From Sphingomonas adhaesiva (GTDB lineage Bacteria > Pseudomonadota > Alphaproteobacteria > Sphingomonadales > Sphingomonadaceae), in assembly GCF_002374855.1 (NCBI RefSeq), contig NZ_NWVC01000001.1, forward strand, positions 806,001 to 870,000: 64,000 nucleotides of DNA, read 5' to 3'. Numbering within the stretch: position 1 is the first letter of the stretch; each line of letters opens with the position of its first letter. The position numbers and the translations under genes were made by a program. Of this stretch, positions 7,719-16,434 are shown piece by piece. The notes under the pieces were generated by a model. That model was not told the DNA's origin. It did no database searches and saw only the letters and a program-made list of their open reading frames with translations.

Positions 7719-9215
7719 ATGGCTCTGAAATTCGTCCCGCTGTTGTCGCTCGCCGTCATCGCGGCACCCGCCGATGCGCGCGACGCGGCCGTCGTCGCCA
7801 CCGACCGCGGGCAGGTGCGCGGCACGATCGCCGACGGCATCGCCAGCTGGAAGGGCATTCCCTTCGCCGCGCCCGCGACCGGCGCGCTGCGCTGGCGTGC
7901 GCCGCAACCCGCCGCCGCCTGGCGCGGGGTCCGCGACGCGCGCGCCTATGGCCCCGATTGCGCGCAACTACCCTTCCCCAGCGACGCCGCCCCGCTCGGC
8001 ACCACCCCGGCGGAGGATTGCTTCTAGGCCAACGTCTGGAAACCCGCCGCCACGGGCGCGCGGCGGCTGCCGGTGATCGTATGGATCTACGGCGGCGGCT
8101 TCGTCAACGGCGGCGCCTCCCCGCCGACCTATGCCGGCGCCAACCTCGCGGGGCAGGGGGTGATGGTGGTCAGCTTCAACTACCGGCTCGGGCGGCTGGG
8201 CACCTTCGCGCTGCCGCAGCTGACCCGCGCCGATGCCGACCGCGGCCTGATCGGCAATTATACGATCATGGATCAGATCGCGGCGCTGCGCTGGGTACGG
8301 CGCAACGCCGCCGCGTTCGGCGGCGATCCCGCCAACGTCACGATCGTGGGCGAAAGCGCGGGCGGCATGTCGGTCCACGCGCTCGTCACCGCGCCGCTGG
8401 CGCGCGGGCTGTTCCACCGGGCGGTGGTGATGTCCGGCGGCGATGCGCAGGCGACGCCGGCACGGCTGTCCGACGTGGAGGCGATGGGCGCGGACTTCGC
8501 GCGCGGGAAGGGGATCGACCCCGCCGCCCCCAACGCGCTGGCGCGGCTGCGCGCGCTGCCGGCCGACCGGATCGTCGACGGTCTGAACCTTGCCACGCTG
8601 GCTCCCGTCCCCGGCACGCCGGTCACCTTCACCCGCCCGTTCCCCGACGGGAAGGTGGTGGTGGATGCCGGCGCGGCCTATGCCGCCGGGCGCTTCGCGC
8701 GCGTGCCGATGCTGATCGGCGCGACCAGCGCCGATATCGGCGGGGTCACCGGCCCGATGATCGCGGGTGCGCGCAGCGCCGCCGCCATGATATCGCGCGT
8801 GGGCGCCCCGGTATGGGCGTATCGCTTCTCCTACGTGCCCGGATCGGTGAAGGCGCCGGGCGCCTATCACGCCACCGACATTCCGTTCTTCTTCGACAAT
8901 CAGGCGATCAAATACGGCGCCGCGACCACGCCGCGCGACCGCACGATGGGCCGCACGATCAGCGCCTATCTGGTCAATTTCGCCAGGACCGGCGACCCCA
9001 ACGGCCCCGGCCTCCCCGCCTGGCCGCGCTACGCCGCCGCCACCGACCAGCTGATGGACTTCACCCCCGACGCCACCGCCCAAGCGACCCGCGACCCGTG
9101 GGGACCAAAGATCGACGCCGCCGCCGGGGCGAAGAAGCAGAAGGGGTTCACGCGGAGACGCGGAGACGCGGAGAGGTTACACGGACGCGCAGCGTCCCAC
9201 CCTCGAAACCGCTAA
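7719..9215 (+). pseudogene. Type B carboxylesterase, broken by an in-frame amber codon
   Basis: Read through one stop, this frame encodes a type B carboxylesterase of about 498 residues with a signal peptide (MALKFVPLLSLAVIAAPADA). The N-terminal part has the family's WKGIPFAAP and EDC motifs. The TAG at 8025-8027 stands where the family has Tyr (EDCxYxNVW): here it reads EDCF-stop-ANVWKP, so one TAC/TAT to TAG change explains it. The same frame continues with WIYGGGF, the nucleophile elbow GESAGGMS and the later HATDIPFFF region, with no shift. The last 25 or so residues are encoded by a repeat starting at about 9146. A truncated product could start at ATG 8073 but would lack the N-terminal fold. 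Confidence 0.85.
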
Positions 9216-9390
9216 TGATAAAGCCGCCACGCGGACATCACGAGAAACCACTCTGCGCCTCCGCGCCTCCGCGCGAACCCATACCTTCTTCTCTTTGCGT
9301 CTTCGCGTCTTCGCGTGAACCCAAAAGCCCCCGGTGAAGATTTCACGCGAAGCCGCGAAGACGCAAAGAGGTTTCGCGGAGGCGCAGCGT
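9146..9390. repeat. Cluster of four mosaic GCGGAGACG-type repeats
   Basis: Four related units lie between the esterase pseudogene and the decarboxylase. They sit at 9146-9176 (TTCACGCGGAGACGCGGAGA, forward), 9249-9280 (CTCTGCGCCTCCGCG, reverse), 9287-9322 (CTCTTTGCGTCTTCGCG, reverse) and 9339-9387 (TTTCACGCGAAGCCGCGAAG, forward). Each is built on a nine-base period of the type CGCGGAGAC or CGCGAAGAC and ends near GAACCC or GTTC. The alternating orientation allows long hairpins. The element has entered the 3' end of the esterase frame. I see no gene in 9216-9495. A related copy lies at 21022-21062. Confidence 0.7.
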
Positions 9391-9495
9391 CCCGTCCATC
9401 ACACCGGCAGGGATGAAGCGGCTGCGCGGGCCATCCGCGAAACACCCCCGCGTTTCCGCGTGAACAAACTCGCCTTTCCTTGCCCGTCGCCAAGC

Positions 9496-10725
9496 CTAAC
9501 CGGCGCCAGCGACCACCTCCGCCGGTGCCGGATGCCCCAGGAATCCCGCCGGACTCGCCGACAGCCCGTACGCCCCCGCCAGGAACACCGCGATCGCCTC
9601 GCCCTCCTGCGCGCGCGGCAGCATCACCTTGTCGCCCAGCCGGTCCAGCGGGGTGCACAGGCACCCGACCACCGACGCTTCCTCGGTCGCCTCCGCGCCC
9701 ATCCGCCCCGCCACCGCCAGCGGATAGTTGCGGCGCACCACCGTGCCGAAATTGCCGCTCGCCGCCAGCTGGTGGTGCAGCCCGCCGTCGACCACCAGGA
9801 ACGTTTCCCCGCGGCTTTCCTTCCGGTCGACGACGCGGGTCAGGTACACGCCCGCCTCCGCCACCAGCCACCGCCCCAGCTCGATCGCGAACGCGCTGTC
9901 CGCCAGCACGCCGGCGCGTGCCGCCAGCCGCTCGGCCAGCGCCGCGCCGATCCGTTCGACGTCCACCGCCGTGTCACCGGAAAAATACGGCACGCCGAAC
10001 CCGCCGCCCAGGTTGACCAGCGGCGGCGCATGGCCGCTTTCGTCCGCCAACCGCGCCGCCAGCGCCAGCGTCGCCGCCTGCGTCTCGGTCAGCGCGTCCG
10101 CGTCCAGCGCCTGCGATCCGGCGAAGATGTGGAACCCGCGCCACACCGCCCCGCCCGCGACGATCGCCTTGACCAGCGCGGGCACGCGTTCGGCATCCAC
10201 GCCGAACGGCGAGGCGCGCCCGCCCATCTTCATCCCCGATCCGCGCAATTCCAGGTCGGGGTTGACCCGCACCGCCAGCCGCGGCGCTATGCCGGCCAGC
10301 TCGCCGATCGCGATCGCTCGGCGCGCCTCGCCCTCGGACTCGACGTTCAGCGTCGCGCCCGCCGCGATCGCGGCGGCCAGTTCGGAATCGCGCTTGCCCG
10401 GCCCGGCAAAGCTGATCGCCGCCGCCGGCTTCACCGCCAGCGCCTTCGCCAGTTCCCCGGCGGAGGCGACGTCCAGCCCGTGGACCAGCGGCGCGACCGC
10501 CGCGATCATCGGCGGGAAGGGATTGGCCTTCACCGCATAATGCAGGTCCACCGCCGCCGGCATCGCCGCGCGGAACCGCGCCACCCGCGCCGCGACGATC
10601 GCGGGATCATAGACGAACAGCGGCGATCCGTGCCGCGCCAGCCAGTCGTCCGCGCGCGTCCCCGCGATCGTCAGCATCCCCGCCTGGCCGGCGAATTCGG
10701 GCGGGATCGGCCCCATCGGTTTCAT
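9496..10725 (-). CDS. PLP-dependent decarboxylase, exosortase A system-associated
   Basis: A 409-residue fold-type III PLP enzyme of the ornithine/diaminopimelate decarboxylase group. The PLP-binding Lys is Lys66 in HYAVKANP; HIFAGSQALDA and the glycine-rich VNLGGGFGVPY are the phosphate-binding regions; VVGCLCTPLD carries the C-terminal catalytic Cys. The sequence type (MGPIPPEF opening, GSPLFVYD) is that of the family named exosortase A system-associated decarboxylase (TIGR03099, from memory). The true substrate is not known. Its start overlaps the stop of the ligase gene by four bases, so the pair is translated together. This is not lysA: the two neighbours point to a specialised pathway. 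Confidence 0.88.
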   Translation of the reverse strand: MKPMGPIPPEFAGQAGMLTIAGTRADDWLARHGSPLFVYDPAIVAARVARFRAAMPAAVDLHYAVKANPFPPMIAAVAPLVHGLDVASAGELAKALAVKPAAAISFAGPGKRDSELAAAIAAGATLNVESEGEARRAIAIGELAGIAPRLAVRVNPDLELRGSGMKMGGRASPFGVDAERVPALVKAIVAGGAVWRGFHIFAGSQALDADALTETQAATLALAARLADESGHAPPLVNLGGGFGVPYFSGDTAVDVERIGAALAERLAARAGVLADSAFAIELGRWLVAEAGVYLTRVVDRKESRGETFLVVDGGLHHQLAASGNFGTVVRRNYPLAVAGRMGAEATEEASVVGCLCTPLDRLGDKVMLPRAQEGEAIAVFLAGAYGLSASPAGFLGHPAPAEVVAGAG

Positions 10726-12224
10726 GCGTCCGGCTCCTGTCGGGCGATCGCCGCGATCGCCGCGCGGTCCAGCTTGCCATTGGCATTGTGCGGCAGCGCG
10801 TCGCGCCAGACGATGCGCGCGGGCTGCATGTACGTCGGCAATTCGCGCTTCAGCCGTGCGCGCAACGCCGCTTCGTCCGCCCCGCTGCCGCGCGCCACCA
10901 CCACGATTCCCTGCCCCAGCCGCGCGTCCGCCACCCCGATCGCCACCGCCTCGCGCGTTTCCGCGCCCGCGGTGACGGCTTCCTCCACCTCCTGCGGGCT
11001 GACGCGATGGCCCGCGGTCTTGATCATCTCGTCGTCACGGCCGACGAAGCTCAGCAGCCCCTCCTCGTCCGCGACGACGGTATCGCCCGACCACACCGCC
11101 GTCCCGCCATGGCGCGAGAACGCCGGCGCCGCGCGAAATCGCTGCGCGGTCCGCTCCGCATCACGCCAATATCCCTGCGCCACCAGCGGCCCGGCGTGCA
11201 CCAGCTCGCCCGGCTCCCCCGCCGCCGCCGCGCTGCCGTCGGCGCGCACCACCATCACCTCCGCGAACGGGATCGCCCGGCCGATCGAATCCGGCCGCGC
11301 GTCGATCAGCTCGGGCGGCAGATAGGTCGACCGGAACGCCTCGGTCAGCCCATACATCGCGAACAGCCGCGCCGCCGGAAAGCGCGTGCGCAGCCCCCGC
11401 ACCATCGCCGGGGTCAGCGCGCCGCCCGAATTGGTCAGCCGCCGCAGCCGCGCGGCGGTCTCCGCCGGCCATTCCGCCTCCAGCAACTGCGTCCACAGCG
11501 GCGGCACCCCCGCCAGCGTCGTCGCGTCCACTCGCTCCACCGCCTTCACCACGTCGCGCGCGGTCAGGTAATCGAGCGGCGCGACCGATGCGCCCGCGAT
11601 CCAGCTGGAAAACAACTGGTTCTGCCCATAATCGAACCCCAGCGGCAGCACCGCCAGCACCCGGTCGTCGGGCGCGATCGCCACGTAATGTGCCACGCTG
11701 ACCGCCCCCAGCCACAGGTTCGCATGGCTCAGCATCACCCCCTTGGGCCGCCCGGTCGACCCGGAGGTATAGAGGATCGCCGCCAGCCCCGCCGGATCGG
11801 CCGCCGAGCGGGGCAGCGCATCGCCACTCCCCGCCGCGGTCGCCACGGTCACGTCGCCCGCGACATCGCCATCCTCCAGCGTCGCCGCCCGCGCGCCCTG
11901 CGTCATCAGCAGGCGCGCGCCGCTGTCGGCCAGGATATGCGCCACCTGCGCGCGCTTCAGCACCGGGTTGACCGGCACGTGCACCAGCCCCGCGCGCGCC
12001 GCCGCCAGCGGCATCAGGCACGCCGCCGTCGTCTTGGGCAGCCAGGTCGCGACCCGCGCGCCCGCCGGCAGGTCCATCGCCGCCAGCCACCCCGCCAGCC
12101 GCGCGACCGCCGTCTCCACCGCCGCGAACGTCAGCGTGTCGTCACGTCCGATCAGCGCGGGCGCATCGGGATCGCCACGCAGCACATGGTCGATCGGTTT
12201 CGGGACGGGGTCGAGCGGCACCAT
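10722..12224 (-). CDS. AMP-forming acyl-CoA ligase, exosortase A system-associated
   Basis: A 500-residue ANL-superfamily adenylate-forming enzyme. It has the ATP-binding loop YTSGSTGRPKGV, the FAMYGLTEAF motif, the hinge region GRDDEMIKTAGHRVSP, and the C-terminal NANGKLDR Lys. It probably activates a carboxylic acid and loads it on CoA or on the acyl carrier protein encoded divergently at 12308. The family named exosortase A system-associated acyl-CoA ligase (TIGR03098, from memory) fits gene order and length. I chose ATG 12224, with GGAG upstream; an in-frame ATG at 12260 would add 12 residues and also has a G-rich site. Confidence 0.87.
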   Translation of the reverse strand: MVPLDPVPKPIDHVLRGDPDAPALIGRDDTLTFAAVETAVARLAGWLAAMDLPAGARVATWLPKTTAACLMPLAAARAGLVHVPVNPVLKRAQVAHILADSGARLLMTQGARAATLEDGDVAGDVTVATAAGSGDALPRSAADPAGLAAILYTSGSTGRPKGVMLSHANLWLGAVSVAHYVAIAPDDRVLAVLPLGFDYGQNQLFSSWIAGASVAPLDYLTARDVVKAVERVDATTLAGVPPLWTQLLEAEWPAETAARLRRLTNSGGALTPAMVRGLRTRFPAARLFAMYGLTEAFRSTYLPPELIDARPDSIGRAIPFAEVMVVRADGSAAAAGEPGELVHAGPLVAQGYWRDAERTAQRFRAAPAFSRHGGTAVWSGDTVVADEEGLLSFVGRDDEMIKTAGHRVSPQEVEEAVTAGAETREAVAIGVADARLGQGIVVVARGSGADEAALRARLKRELPTYMQPARIVWRDALPHNANGKLDRAAIAAIARQEPDA

Positions 12225-12307
12225 CCCCGCTCCATAGCCCCAAGCCGTTGCGCATTTCATCCCCCCGTCCTAACGCGGGTGCGAACGGGCCGCTTCGCAC
12301 ATGCGGC

Positions 12308-12601
12308 ATGACCAAAAAGGGAGGGTGCGTGGTTCCCGAAGGAATGAACGCGGTCGAGGCCACGGTACGCGACGTCCTGCGCGACGTCCTGTCGCTGCCA
12401 CAGGAGCAGGTCGACGGCTTTTCCGCCGATACCGAGCTGTTCGGCGCGCTGCCGGAGCTGGATTCGATGGCGGTCGCCGGCGTGCTGACCGAGCTGGAGG
12501 ACCGGCTGGGCATCGTGATCGAGGATGACGAGGTCGACGGCGAGATGCTGGAAACGTTCGGCGCGCTGACGCGCTTCGCCGCCGAACGCGCGCTCGTCTG
12601 A
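12308..12601 (+). CDS. Acyl carrier protein, exosortase A system-associated
   Basis: A small acidic protein of 97 residues with the acyl-carrier fold. The phosphopantetheine site is Ser53 in PELDSMAVAGVL, followed by the acidic helix ELEDRLGIVIEDDEVDGE. It differs from the fatty-acid ACP, which has DSLDTVE around the Ser. It is the first gene of a three-gene plus-strand group that faces the ligase and decarboxylase genes, and is likely loaded by that ligase. The start is uncertain: ATG 12308 is used here, but GTG 12329 has a GGGAGGG sequence just before it and ATG 12344 is also possible. The 83 bases between 12224 and 12308 must hold both promoters. Confidence 0.85.
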   Translation: MTKKGGCVVPEGMNAVEATVRDVLRDVLSLPQEQVDGFSADTELFGALPELDSMAVAGVLTELEDRLGIVIEDDEVDGEMLETFGALTRFAAERALV

Positions 12602-13248
12602 CGACGGCGCGCTACACCGTCTACGATCCGCCGTCGGGGCGGGAGGCGATGCTGCGCCTCGGCCCCGATCACGGCCCGACGATCCTCGCGCTGCCCGCCT
12701 TGTTCGAGGAGGCGAACCGCACCCGCACGCTGCTGGTCGCCGTGCTGCGCCGGCTGGCCGACCACGGGATCGCCGGCGCGCTTCCCGACCTGCCCGGCCA
12801 GGGCGACAGCCCGCTCCCCACCGCTGCGGCACGCCTGTCGACATGGCGCGAGGCGGCGGCCGCCGCCGCAGCGACGCTGCCCGGACCGATCCATCTGGTG
12901 GCGCTGCGCGGCGGCGCCATGGCCGCCGCCACCATCGCCGCCGCGTCGGGCTGGCATCTCTCACCGCTGACGGGCGCGGAACAGGCGCGCGAACTGCGGC
13001 GGCTGCGCGCGGCGGGCGGCAGTCAGGATTACGCCGGCAACACCATCGCCGATGCGATGATCGACGATCTGGCCCACGCCCCCCTCCCCGATGGCGCCCG
13101 CACCCGCGTGGTGCGGCTGGCGGGCGATCCGCGCCCCGCCGATCGTCACCTTGCCGGCGCCCCGCCATGGCGCGCGGCCGAGGCGGTCGCCGACCCCGCG
13201 CTGGCCGATGCGCTTGCCCAGGATATCGCGGCGTGGATCGCCGGCTGA
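12598..13248 (+). CDS. Alpha/beta-hydrolase-like protein, exosortase A 'hydrolase 2' type
   Basis: About 216 residues of alpha/beta-hydrolase fold, resembling hydrolase 2 of exosortase A systems (TIGR03101, from memory): LALPALFEEANRTRT, then LPDLPGQGDS, then LVALRGGAMAAATIAA at the nucleophile elbow. That elbow lacks Ser: the usual G-x-S-x-G is replaced by LRGGA, so ordinary Ser-hydrolase chemistry is unlikely. The first ATG is 12649, but the family-like segment RYTVYDPPSGREA is encoded just before it without an ATG, GTG or TTG, so the protein may start at CTG 12598 overlapping the ACP stop. The ATG version has 199 residues. It overlaps the next gene by 16 bases. Confidence 0.75.
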   Translation: MTTARYTVYDPPSGREAMLRLGPDHGPTILALPALFEEANRTRTLLVAVLRRLADHGIAGALPDLPGQGDSPLPTAAARLSTWREAAAAAAATLPGPIHLVALRGGAMAAATIAAASGWHLSPLTGAEQARELRRLRAAGGSQDYAGNTIADAMIDDLAHAPLPDGARTRVVRLAGDPRPADRHLAGAPPWRAAEAVADPALADALAQDIAAWIAG

Positions 13249-14018
13249 CCGTGTTCCCCTGCGCGGGCGAATGGCTCGCCGGCACGCTCGATGCGGCGTC
13301 CGGCGACACCGGCCTGCTGATCGTGTCGGGCGGGGCCGAGATTCGCGTCGGCGCGCATCGCGGCATGGCGTTGCTCGCCGCACGGCTGGCGCAGGGCAGC
13401 GTGCCGGTGTTCCGCTACGACCGGCGCGGTATCGGCGATTCGAGCGGCAGCGACCCGGGTTTCGCCGCCGCCGGCCCCGATCTGCGCGCCGCCGTCACCG
13501 CCTTCCGCGCCGCCAAGCCGCAGCTGCGCCGCCTCGTCGCGCTCGGCAATTGCGATGCCGCCGCGCTGCTCGCGCTGGAGGGGCGCGCCGCCGGCGTCGA
13601 CGCGGTGATCCTCGCCAATCCCTGGACCGGCAACGAAGCCGACGCCCTGCCCCCCGCCGCCGCGATCCGCGCGCGTTATCGCGAACGGCTGCGCGATCCG
13701 GCACAATGGCGGCGGCTCGTCACCGGCGGGGTCGACCTGCGCCGGCTCGCCGCAGGGCTGCGCAAGCTGGTCCGCACGCCCCGCCCGCCCGCGCCGGCCG
13801 CGCGCATCGTCGCGGCGATCCGCGCATGGGGCGACGATGCCACCGTCATCCTCGCCGCCGGGGATGCGACCGCGATCGCCTATGCGGATGCCGCGCGCAG
13901 CCTGCCCGTCCACACCGTCACGATCGACGGCGCATCGCACAGTTTCGCGCGCGCCGCCGAGGGCGAGGCGCTGGCGCAGGCGGTCGCCCGCGCGCTGGCT
14001 ATTCCGCCGCTTCCCTGA
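13233..14018 (+). CDS. Alpha/beta-hydrolase-like protein, exosortase A 'hydrolase 1' type
   Basis: A 261-residue protein of alpha/beta-hydrolase fold. Features are LLIVSGGAEIRVGAHR, FRYDRRGIGDSSG (the conserved region before the nucleophile) and LVALGNCDAAALLALEG at the nucleophile elbow, where Cys stands near the position of the catalytic Ser. This matches the exosortase A hydrolase 1 family (TIGR03100, from memory). The GTG start at 13233 lies inside the end of the previous gene and gives RRLTVFPCAGEWLAGTLD. The last 20 bases overlap the 3' end of trxB on the opposite strand. Its substrate is unknown. Confidence 0.77.
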   Translation: MDRRLTVFPCAGEWLAGTLDAASGDTGLLIVSGGAEIRVGAHRGMALLAARLAQGSVPVFRYDRRGIGDSSGSDPGFAAAGPDLRAAVTAFRAAKPQLRRLVALGNCDAAALLALEGRAAGVDAVILANPWTGNEADALPPAAAIRARYRERLRDPAQWRRLVTGGVDLRRLAAGLRKLVRTPRPPAPAARIVAAIRAWGDDATVILAAGDATAIAYADAARSLPVHTVTIDGASHSFARAAEGEALAQAVARALAIPPLP

Positions 14019-14967
14019 CCGCCTCGAACTCCGCCGCCGCCAGGAAGCGTTCGGCGTCCAGCGCCGCCATGCATCCCGTCCCGGCGGCGGTCACCGCCTG
14101 GCGATAGGTCTTGTCCATCACGTCGCCGCACGCGAACACGCCCGCCACGCTGGTGCGCGTCGATCCCGGCTGCACCGCGACGTAACCGTCCGCGTCCAGC
14201 TCCAGATGACCGCGCAGCAGCTCGGTCGCCGGGTGATGCCCGATCGCGACGAACCCGCCCTCCACGTCCAGCCGCGAATGCTCGCCGGTGACGGTGTCCT
14301 CCAGCTCCAGCGCGACCAGCCCGGCGGTGCCGCCGCCGTCCACGAACTCGCGCACTTCCTTGTTCCACAGCACCTTGATGTTCGGATGCGCGAACAGCCG
14401 CTCCTGCAGGATACGCTCGGCGCGCAGGCTGTCGCGGCGGTGGATCAGCGTGACGTCGTCGGAATGGTTGGTGAGGTACAAGGCCTCCTCCACCGCGGTA
14501 TTGCCGCCGCCGATCACCGCGACCTTCTTGCCGCGATAGAAGAAGCCGTCGCACGTGGCGCAGGCGCTGACGCCCTTGCCCTTCATCGCGTCCTCGCTGT
14601 CCAGCCCCAGCCACTTGGCCTGCGCGCCGGTGGCGATAACCAGCACCTCGCCCTCGTACACGTCGCCGCCATCGCCGGTCAGGCGGAACGGGCGGCTGGT
14701 CAGGTCGACCTCGACGATCGTGTCCCACATCAGCTGCGTGCCGACATGCTCGGCCTGCTTCTGCATCTGCTCCATCAGCCACGGCCCCTGTATCACGTCG
14801 GCGAAGCCGGGGTAGTTCTCCACATCGGTGGTGGTGGTCAGCTGGCCGCCGGGCTGGATGCCCTGGACGACGATCGGCTTCATCCCGGCGCGTGCGCCAT
14901 AGATGGCGGCGGACAGTCCGGCCGGGCCGGAACCGAGGATCAACATGCGAGTCGAATGCGTGGTCAT
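13999..14967 (-). CDS. trxB: Thioredoxin-disulfide reductase
   Basis: A 322-residue FAD and NADPH enzyme that keeps thioredoxin reduced in the cytoplasm. The FAD site GSGPAGLSAAIYGARAG lies at residues 12-28, the redox pair Cys136/Cys139 in ACATCDGFFY, the NADPH site VIGGGNTAVEEAL follows, and the C-terminal FAD motif is VFACGDVMDKTYRQAV. Length and motifs are full and standard. It is convergent with the hydrolase 1 gene, overlapping by 20 bases, and divergent from the aminopeptidase gene, 78 bases away. Confidence 0.97.
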   Translation of the reverse strand: MTTHSTRMLILGSGPAGLSAAIYGARAGMKPIVVQGIQPGGQLTTTTDVENYPGFADVIQGPWLMEQMQKQAEHVGTQLMWDTIVEVDLTSRPFRLTGDGGDVYEGEVLVIATGAQAKWLGLDSEDAMKGKGVSACATCDGFFYRGKKVAVIGGGNTAVEEALYLTNHSDDVTLIHRRDSLRAERILQERLFAHPNIKVLWNKEVREFVDGGGTAGLVALELEDTVTGEHSRLDVEGGFVAIGHHPATELLRGHLELDADGYVAVQPGSTRTSVAGVFACGDVMDKTYRQAVTAAGTGCMAALDAERFLAAAEFEAVREAAE

Positions 14968-15045
14968 GCGCGGCGATGTAGGGTGGCCGGGCGCGCAAGG
15001 GAACCATCCGTTGCGCGCGCCCTAAAGTCCTGCTTTGGTCCCGCG

Positions 15046-16431
15046 ATGACCGACTTTGCCGCCCTTCTCCAGCCCGATCGCGGCCAGCCCGCGCGCACCA
15101 TCCACGTCGTCCGGCCGGAGGATTATGCCGGCTGGCTCGCCGCCCAGCCCGCGCGCGTGCGCACCGCGGTCACGGCCGCGCGCGTCACGGGCAAGGCGGG
15201 CAATCGCGCGATCCTGCCGGGCGAGGCGGCGGACGACTGGTCGATGCTGCTGCTGTGCGACGAGCCGCTGGAGTCACCGTGGCGGATCGCCTCGCTGGGC
15301 GATGGCCTGCCGGAGGGGACGTACCGGTTGGCCGGCGACGGAACGGTCGGGGCGGCCGGGCTGGGCTGGCTGCTCGCGCAGCATCGCTTCGCCCGCTATC
15401 GCAAGCCCGATCCAGTCGGCGCGCGCATCCTGCTGACACCGGACGTCGCCGCGATCGACGAGACGGTGCGCATCGCCGCCGCCACCGCGCGCGTGCGCGA
15501 TCTGGTCGACACCGGCGCCAGCGACATGGGGCCGGCGGAGCTGGAGACGGAGGCCGATGCGCTCGCCGCCGCGCATGGCGCGACCGTCACGGTCACGCGC
15601 GGCGACGCGCTCGCCACAGGCTATCCGATGATCCACGCCATCGGCCAAGCCGCGGCGAAGGATCGCGCGCCGCGCCTGATCGAGGTCGAATGGGGCGATC
15701 CCGCGCATCCGCGCATCGCGATCGTCGGCAAGGGCGTGTGCTTCGATTCGGGCGGGCTGAATATCAAGCCGTCGTCGGGCATGCGGCTGATGAAGAAGGA
15801 CATGGGCGGCGCCGCGCACGCGCTGGCGCTGGGCGGGCTGGTGATGCAGGCGCGGTTGCGGGTGCGTCTGCACCTGCTGATCCCGGCGGTGGAAAACGCC
15901 ATTTCCGGAAATGCCTTCCGCCCCGGCGACGTGCTGGCGACGCGCGCCGGCGTGACGGTGGAAAACACCAATACCGATGCCGAGGGGCGGCTGATCCTGG
16001 GCGATGCGCTGACGAAGGCGGGCGAGGCGGCGCCCGACCTGATCCTCGATTTCGCGACGCTGACCGGCGCGGCGCGCGTCGCGCTGGGGCCGGACCTGCC
16101 CGCCACCTTCGTCAACGACGATGCGCTCGCCGCCGATCTGTTCGCGGCGGCGGCGGCGGTGCGCGACCCGCTGTGGCGCCTGCCGCTGTGGGACGGGTAT
16201 GACGACATGCTCCGCTCCGACATCGCGGACATGGTCAACGCCCCCGATGGCGGGTTCGCCGGCGCGATCACCGCGGCGCTGTTCCTGCGCCGCTTCGTCC
16301 CGGCCGGCACCCCCTGGGCGCATCTCGACACCTTCGCCTGGCGCCCGGCGGGCAAGCCCGCGCGGCCGAAGGGCGGCGAGGCCTATGGCCTGCGCGCCGC
16401 CTATCAACTGCTCAAGGGGCGTTACGCCTAG
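15046..16431 (+). CDS. M17-family leucyl aminopeptidase
   Basis: A 461-residue cytosolic metallo-aminopeptidase. The catalytic C-terminal domain shows VGKGVCFDSGGLNIKPSSGM, the metal-binding KKDMGGAA and the family signature NTDAEGRLILGDAL. The N-terminal domain (to about residue 165) is less conserved, as usual. It is of the shorter PepB-like type, often found as a second M17 peptidase in alphaproteobacteria. It ends three bases from the convergent tpiA stop. Confidence 0.93.
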   Translation: MTDFAALLQPDRGQPARTIHVVRPEDYAGWLAAQPARVRTAVTAARVTGKAGNRAILPGEAADDWSMLLLCDEPLESPWRIASLGDGLPEGTYRLAGDGTVGAAGLGWLLAQHRFARYRKPDPVGARILLTPDVAAIDETVRIAAATARVRDLVDTGASDMGPAELETEADALAAAHGATVTVTRGDALATGYPMIHAIGQAAAKDRAPRLIEVEWGDPAHPRIAIVGKGVCFDSGGLNIKPSSGMRLMKKDMGGAAHALALGGLVMQARLRVRLHLLIPAVENAISGNAFRPGDVLATRAGVTVENTNTDAEGRLILGDALTKAGEAAPDLILDFATLTGAARVALGPDLPATFVNDDALAADLFAAAAAVRDPLWRLPLWDGYDDMLRSDIADMVNAPDGGFAGAITAALFLRRFVPAGTPWAHLDTFAWRPAGKPARPKGGEAYGLRAAYQLLKGRYA

Positions 16432-16434
16432 TCC

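Noticed and set aside
8025..8027. Amber codon read as pyrrolysine or a programmed readthrough
   Set aside because: No readthrough signal or pylT is visible and the position corresponds to an ordinary Tyr in the family; a simple mutation explains it.
9146..9390. CRISPR-like array
   Set aside because: The units are short, imperfect, in both orientations and without uniform spacers; no cas gene is nearby.
9496..10725. lysA (diaminopimelate decarboxylase)
   Set aside because: Fold and motifs are related, but the sequence type and the neighbouring ligase, carrier protein and hydrolases fit the exosortase-associated family better.
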